A stretch of DNA of 8,568 bases from Ahrensia sp. Its GTDB lineage: Bacteria > Pseudomonadota > Alphaproteobacteria > Rhizobiales > Rhizobiaceae. Numbering within the stretch: position 1 is the stretch's first letter; the number at the start of each line of letters is the position of its first letter. The notes under the pieces were generated by a model, which worked only from the letters and a program-made list of their open reading frames with translations, was not told where the DNA came from and searched no databases. The position numbers were made by a program, and so were the translations under genes. Below are positions 5,554-8,568 of this stretch, one piece after another. The DNA lies in NCBI GenBank assembly GCA_002698425.1, contig NZXU01000077.1:1-8568 (forward strand), in the 5' to 3' direction.

Positions 5554-5824
5554 AATACCAGCCTTTCTCTCGACGATTTGCCTTTCGAGCGGATATCAAC
5601 CGAATAGTCTCGCCTTGCCGCTCGGTGAAAACCACGAGGAGAACATCCGAGGGCAGACCTTGGGGCCGACCGATGAGAATCTCTCTCTGCTCTCCGTAGT
5701 CAAATCTATCGTCTTGGGTGAAGAATGCATTCTCGTCGAGAAAGGCTTCGCTCGCCAAGTCAAAAGAGACTCCGTGCTTTTCAAGGTTACTCTGAGATTT
5801 TTCATCATCCCACTCAAATGTCAT
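5537..5824 (-). CDS. brnT: BrnT-family toxin (RelE-like ribonuclease)
   Basis: This is a 95-aa type II toxin; characterised BrnT proteins cleave RNA and halt growth. Family landmarks are in order: FEWDDEKSQSNLEKHGVSFD at the N terminus, GEQREILIGR in the middle, LLVVFTER, and the C-terminal RLISARKANRREKGWYY. Length is normal and no key segment is missing, so an active toxin is expected. ATG 5824 has no good SD (TTTATT precedes it), which may keep toxin synthesis low. Upstream (5825-5884) lie the palindrome ACTTTAAAGT at 5844-5853 and GGACAAA (minus strand, 5841-5835), fitting an autoregulated promoter between brnT and the resolvase gene on the same strand. Confidence 0.92.
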   Translation of the reverse strand: MTFEWDDEKSQSNLEKHGVSFDLASEAFLDENAFFTQDDRFDYGEQREILIGRPQGLPSDVLLVVFTERQGETIRLISARKANRREKGWYYGQNG

Positions 5825-5843
5825 AATAAACGATTTTGTCCAT

Positions 5844-5853
5844 ACTTTAAAGT
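5844..5853. promoter_or_regulatory. Palindrome upstream of brnT, possible BrnA operator
   Basis: ACTTTAAAGT is a perfect 10-bp palindrome 20 bp before the brnT start, in the A/T-rich 60-bp gap after the resolvase gene. BrnTA operons are repressed by BrnA binding near the promoter. Assignment of this particular palindrome is inference from position only. Confidence 0.3.
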
Positions 5854-5884
5854 GAATACGTTTTTGTGTAGACGGAAATGTCCT

Positions 5885-6436
5885 CTAGGATGAGAGGTAA
5901 GAGTAGACCGTCTGTCGGCTTACCCCGAATTTTCTAGCCAGCGATGCAACCCCCTCACCAGCAGCCCGACGAGCCTTCAGGTCCTCGGTAGAGGCCGAAC
6001 AAAGCGCCTTCTTTCGTCCCCTATACGCTCCACGCTTCTTGGCGGCCTCAATCCCCTCGCGTTGCCGCTCCCGAATCAGCGATCGCTCAAACTGTGCCAC
6101 CGCCCCCAAAAGATTCAGCAGTAGCTCCGACATCGGTGAGTCATCTCCTGAGAACTCGAGTCGTTCTTTGTGAAACCGTACACTCGCGCCCTCACCGTTG
6201 ATCTTGGCAACCAGCTCCCGAAGATCCGAGACATTCCGAGCCAGTCGGTCCATCGAGTGCACGTGAACCAGGTCGTCTTCACGGACCCACTCCAGCATCT
6301 CTTGAAGAGCCGGCCTTTCCACGCTCCCGCCTGAGCACCGATCGGTGAACACCTTGTCCAACTCCACCCCGTCGAGCTGGCGCTCCACATTCTGCCCTGC
6401 GGTGCTCACCCGCACATATCCGACATTCTTTCCCAC
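5885..6436 (-). CDS. Serine recombinase of the resolvase/invertase family
   Basis: This is a 183-aa small serine recombinase of normal length. It makes staggered double-strand breaks through a Ser-DNA intermediate and acts as a tetramer. The catalytic region is VGYVRVSTAGQN, with Ser11 as nucleophile and Arg9 beside it. SMDRLARN carries Arg64 and Arg67 of the active site. The E-helix region (RSLIRERQREGIEAAKKRG) follows. A C-terminal helix-turn-helix spans residues about 150-182 (ASLARKFGVSRQTVYSYL). The GTG start is supported by GGAGG 9 nt upstream; it begins directly at the conserved GYVRVS strand. On a plasmid it most likely resolves multimers, though an invertase or Tn3-type transposon origin is possible. 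No transposase gene and no clear three-subsite res array are visible in 6437-6754. Confidence 0.9.
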   Translation of the reverse strand: MGKNVGYVRVSTAGQNVERQLDGVELDKVFTDRCSGGSVERPALQEMLEWVREDDLVHVHSMDRLARNVSDLRELVAKINGEGASVRFHKERLEFSGDDSPMSELLLNLLGAVAQFERSLIRERQREGIEAAKKRGAYRGRKKALCSASTEDLKARRAAGEGVASLARKFGVSRQTVYSYLSS

Positions 6437-6754
6437 GATTCCAAGCCTCCACGTGTCAAAATAGACTTAGAACCCATTCGGTGAGGTGTCCAAGAAATCA
6501 TGCAGCAACCCTAGCTTTACAGTCGAAAAGATGACATCTATCGCTGCGATCTGCTATCGGAAGCCAGTTGCGGCAACGGTCGTCGACGAAATCGCCAGGG
6601 TGATCAGTCAGAGGCAACCGATCTGTCAGTTTAGGCTATAGGCTAACCTGATAGTCGAGGCTCCGTTTCGGTCCTTTTGCTTTGGGGAAAATTTCACCGA
6701 TGAAACTTCGTGCTCCTTATAGCCTCGGAGCTATGGATGCAGTAACAACCAAAA
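6437..6754. other. Non-coding region between divergent resolvase and HEPN genes
   Basis: This region holds the upstream sequences of two divergent genes. It contains a tandem heptamer TAGGCTA-TAGGCTA at 6632-6645 with a CTATAG centre, and an inverted repeat TTTCA-CCGA-TGAAA at 6692-6705. GTGTC occurs twice 33 bp apart (6453 and 6486) close to the resolvase start. Resolvase target sites are normally here, but I cannot align three convincing subsites. A 36-codon frame at 6531-6641 (+) lacks a ribosome site and is not called. Confidence 0.4.
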
Positions 6755-7783
6755 ATGAGATTGGGGGGAATTGCCTTGACGGAGCGCTTGCATGGCTTAT
6801 TGTATCTCGACCGTTACAATTCTGATTTTCACATCGGCTGTGATTTGGAAACGCTTGGCGCAGTCTTTGACATTACCGTTGGCGGAGTACCCGGCAAGCT
6901 GGCTCTTCCGTGTGCGCCTGAAGAGTGGCCAGACAAGGTAGATAATCTTGGTTCTATCACGCTGCGCCCGCCGAGGTCGGAGGATGGTGGTCCGAATTGG
7001 CGGGATGACATGCATTGGGGGCGCGCCTATTCGCTTTGGGGACCCAGAGACGATAGGAAACGTCAAGCTACATTTGGGATCAATTATTTACACTTGTCCT
7101 TTGAGGTTCCATTAGGCCAAGTTGAGCAAGTTTGTAAAACCGTAGCAGCAGACGAAAAGAGATGGCTTTATCAATTCTTTGGCTACTACGACCTATTTTT
7201 TAAACACAAGCTAAGTCTCAGCGGGAGTCCGTCGGACCTTCAGCCGAAGACGCCAACGCTCGATCTTTTTGCCTTAGAGGATGGTAAACGCAAACAGATC
7301 CTCTACGGAGCTCCTGAAACGTTCCAGATCTGTATCGACAGAGACTATCCCAAATGTGTTAAAGGACAATTTGAGCGAATTTGTCAGCTTGCCTCAGATG
7401 GTCGCGAGATGCCGTTAGCTTATCAGATTCAGCTTAGCGCATACACTGCCTTTGCCGATAGGGACCTAAAGAAGGCGATTGTAGAGACCGCCAGCGCTAC
7501 CGAAATAGCATTATCCCAGAATCTACTCAAACTTCTAGAGCTCAAGGGCGGAGCTAAATTCGCGAAGGGGGTCCTTGGGAGGTTTAGAACCCTAGGCGGA
7601 CGAGCAGACCTCGCGAAACTAATGGAGCTGCCTAGCTTTGATAGATCCAAGTGTGAAAAACTCCTCATCAACCCGCGAAACAAAGCTGTTCACGAGGGAG
7701 AGGTGCATGACCTGAGGGGCACCTTAAAGGCTATCGATTTCACCGACGCTCTCTTGAGCAGTTTACCGTCGGCTCTGTTCTGA
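6755..7783 (+). CDS. Protein with C-terminal HEPN-like ribonuclease domain; N-terminal domain unknown
   Basis: This is a 342-aa soluble protein. Residues about 225-340 are helical and look like a HEPN domain. A first helix (LKKAIVETASATEIALSQ) is followed near the end by LLINPRNKAVHEGEV, in which Arg308, Asn309 and His313 form the RNxxxH motif that is catalytic in HEPN ribonucleases. HEPN domains act in abortive infection and toxin-antitoxin systems (for example the ApeA-type proteins). Residues 1-215 are beta-rich with many Trp, Gly and Pro residues, and I do not recognise them; they may be a sensor. No MNT nucleotidyltransferase partner is adjacent. ATG 6755 has no SD; TTG 6776, in frame and 6 nt after a run of six G, is a plausible true start. 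Codon use is more A/T-rich than in the left genes, suggesting transfer. Confidence 0.65.
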   Translation: MRLGGIALTERLHGLLYLDRYNSDFHIGCDLETLGAVFDITVGGVPGKLALPCAPEEWPDKVDNLGSITLRPPRSEDGGPNWRDDMHWGRAYSLWGPRDDRKRQATFGINYLHLSFEVPLGQVEQVCKTVAADEKRWLYQFFGYYDLFFKHKLSLSGSPSDLQPKTPTLDLFALEDGKRKQILYGAPETFQICIDRDYPKCVKGQFERICQLASDGREMPLAYQIQLSAYTAFADRDLKKAIVETASATEIALSQNLLKLLELKGGAKFAKGVLGRFRTLGGRADLAKLMELPSFDRSKCEKLLINPRNKAVHEGEVHDLRGTLKAIDFTDALLSSLPSALF

Positions 7784-8016
7784 GCCGAACTGTACAGGGC
7801 CGGTGAGAGTTTCCTAGATAACCCCAAAGAAGCCGAAGGACGTGTGCCCCCAGGTCTGACTATTGATGTTTTGGTTCGCCAATCCGTTTTTGGTAGACCT
7901 GAACCCCGGCGCTCGGAACAATACGTTCCGGATCACCGGTGACAAATTGGAACATCCTGTGCTAAACTGGCGAAGTGGACCCCCGCAGAGAAGGGTCCGG
8001 TTGTTAGAGAAGGCGC
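7784..8016. other. Hairpin-rich non-coding stretch beside the small membrane-protein gene
   Basis: Three successive hairpins can be paired: CAGGTCT 7851-7857 with AGACCTG 7895-7901 (with an inner TTGG-TTCG-CCAA at 7871-7882); CGGAAC 7914-7919 with GTTCCG 7925-7930; and GGACCC 7977-7982 with GGGTCC 7993-7998. On the plus strand GTGACA 7939-7944 and TAAACT 7963-7968, 18 bp apart, make a weak promoter candidate aimed into the downstream gene's antisense strand. The 67-codon plus frame at 7863-8066 has no ribosome site and is not believed. The stretch may be the 3' UTR of the minus-strand gene or a small RNA. Confidence 0.35.
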
Positions 8017-8130
8017 TTAGCGCTTCTTCCGTTTACCAGCAAAGTAAGAACGGAGAAGCTCAATAAGCGCTTTCGCTATTACAGGGGACACGATGAGTAG
8101 CACCACAGGTGCATTGATCTCAATGTCCAT
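8017..8130 (-). CDS. 37-aa single-span membrane protein, toxin-like
   Basis: ATG 8130 to TAA 8017-8019 encodes 37 residues. A short acidic start (MDIEIN) is followed by a hydrophobic segment, APVVLLIVSPVIAKALIELL (residues 7-26), then RSYFAG and a basic end, KRKKR. The single hydrophobic helix with inner prolines and a positively charged tail is the layout of type I toxins of the Ldr/Fst kind and of other small membrane proteins; there is no direct sequence match I can claim. The ribosome site is excellent: AAAGGAGGT (8145-8137) ends 6 nt before ATG. This is the main reason for believing so short a gene, along with the coherent membrane topology. A structured leader lies upstream and hairpins lie downstream. 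Confidence 0.65.
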   Translation of the reverse strand: MDIEINAPVVLLIVSPVIAKALIELLRSYFAGKRKKR

Positions 8131-8355
8131 CGGGTTACCTCCTTTCCACAGGGGAGAAGGGGGTAAAAACCGAGGCCCTGTAATTGACGCTCTGCAAGCC
8201 TCCTAAGAGGCTCGTCACAGGAGCCCAGATCTCGACTCCCTGATTTAGGGGTCTCCCCCACGTGATTGCCGGTGAGAGCCGAGAAGGTCTAATTCAAGAT
8301 CATTCGCTCGGGCATGGTGCCCGCTCCTGTCAGTTCCTTTAGGATTTGACCCGGT
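8131..8355 (-). promoter_or_regulatory. Structured leader of the 37-aa membrane-protein gene
   Basis: This non-coding region lies between the right-edge gene and the small gene on the same strand. Next to the small gene is the SD AAAGGAGGT (8145-8137). Further upstream are hairpins AGCCTC-CTAA-GAGGCT (8197-8212), a GACTCCCT/AGGGGTC arm pair (8234-8254, imperfect), and CGGGCA-TGG-TGCCCG (8309-8323). The last contains an ATG opening an 8-codon frame (8315-8289) preceded by AGGAG, a possible leader peptide. No terminator with a T-tail follows the right-edge gene, so read-through into the small gene is possible. Confidence 0.35.
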
Positions 8356-8568
8356 CTAGCACCAAGTCTCCATCAGAAAATCACCCCAGGCGTTGTAGCT
8401 CTTCTGCATCTTCTCGAACGCACCCATAGCGATCGACACTTCTTCAGCCTGGTCGTCGAGCATCTCAGTGCCTTCTCGCTTCTTCATTCGCTCGACCATC
8501 TCACCGAAGTTGGCCGCGGCCGCCTTCCAGTCGTTGTGGAGCTTGTTGATCTCCTCCACCGTCTTGGC
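8356..8568 (-). CDS. C-terminal part of an unidentified helical protein (5' end outside the window)
   Basis: A minus-strand frame is open from the right edge to TAG at 8358-8356, giving 70 visible residues. It begins AKTVEEINKLHNDWKAAA and ends AWGDFLMETWC. The fragment is strongly helical, charged, Met-rich and lacks membrane segments. No family is recognised. An internal GTG at 8559 could start it, but no ribosome site precedes that codon and the frame continues sensibly upstream, so truncation by the window is more likely. Confidence 0.6.
   Translation of the reverse strand, partial: AKTVEEINKLHNDWKAAAANFGEMVERMKKREGTEMLDDQAEEVSIAMGAFEKMQKSYNAWGDFLMETWC

Noticed and set aside
6531..6641. 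36-codon plus-strand frame between the resolvase and HEPN genes
   Set aside because: There is no ribosome site and no recognisable composition, and it ends inside the TAGGCTA repeat.
7863..8066. 67-codon plus-strand frame after the HEPN gene
   Set aside because: It lacks a ribosome site, runs through three hairpins and overlaps the better-supported 37-aa gene on the other strand.
8079..8261. 60-codon minus-strand frame in the leader of the 37-aa gene
   Set aside because: It conflicts with the in-phase SD and ATG of the 37-aa gene and has a Cys/Arg/Leu composition typical of non-coding DNA.
7799..8278. GCCGGTGAGAG direct repeat (7799-7809 and 8268-8278) as ends of a mobile cassette
   Set aside because: Several 11-bp repeats are expected by chance in a sequence of this length, and there are no inverted termini or a transposase.
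1..8568. Window as a complete circular plasmid
   Set aside because: Joining the ends brings the right-edge frame to TAG at 34-36 with no ATG, GTG or TTG in between; neither edge frame is convincingly completed, so circularity cannot be claimed.

Overview
The window looks like the backbone of a bacterial plasmid, or a plasmid-derived island. It carries a replication initiator with repeat sites inside its own gene, a helix-turn-helix/coiled-coil protein surrounded by dense short repeats that fits a plasmid partition or KfrA-like role, a BrnT/BrnA toxin-antitoxin pair, a serine resolvase, and several accessory genes. There are no rRNA or tRNA genes and no obvious housekeeping genes. Start and Shine-Dalgarno (SD) use is ordinary bacterial. 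The phylum cannot be fixed from the sequence. The DUF6933-type and CxxC proteins at the left resemble small proteins I associate with Myxococcota- or Acidobacteriota-like genomes, but this is only an impression. The left third is richer in C-ending codons than the rep, BrnTA and HEPN genes, so the segment is probably a mosaic.

Layout. 1-81 is the 3' end of a frame that enters from the left. 82-875 is a long non-coding stretch with many GC-rich hairpins in its first 450 bases. 876-2248 (+) holds two closely spaced genes: a DUF2442-DUF2188 fusion and a DUF6933-type protein. They converge on a small CxxC protein (2245-2589, -). 2640-3190 contains about 15 exact GTTCAC/GTGAAC hexamers, many spaced by about 10 bp. 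These run through the upstream region, ribosome site and linker-coding part of the gene at 2901-3533 (+). 3534-3874 is the rep leader, with a strong minus-strand terminator, a 26-bp inverted repeat and a possible 32-aa ORF. 3875-5167 (+) is the initiator, with a 23-bp iteron array in its coding sequence. A convergent A/T-rich hairpin separates it from a minus-strand block: resolvase (5885-6436), brnT (5537-5824) and brnA (5218-5553). 6437-6754 is non-coding. 6755-7783 (+) encodes a protein with a C-terminal HEPN-like domain and a clear RNxxxH motif. 7784-8355 contains a hairpin-rich stretch and a 37-aa membrane-protein gene (8017-8130, -) with a near-consensus SD. A minus-strand gene runs off the right edge (8356-8568).

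Working model (inference). Rep acts on the internal iterons to start replication. The 2901-3533 protein binds the GTTCAC sites to partition the plasmid and/or repress its own gene. The resolvase could resolve multimers, and BrnTA could provide post-segregational stability. The HEPN protein and the 37-aa membrane protein are candidates for defence or toxin functions. The most interesting feature is that both the rep gene and the partition-like gene carry their apparent DNA-binding arrays inside the codons of a protein linker. The ends cannot be shown to join: if they are joined, the right-edge frame meets TAG at 34-36 with no ATG, GTG or TTG before the window junction.
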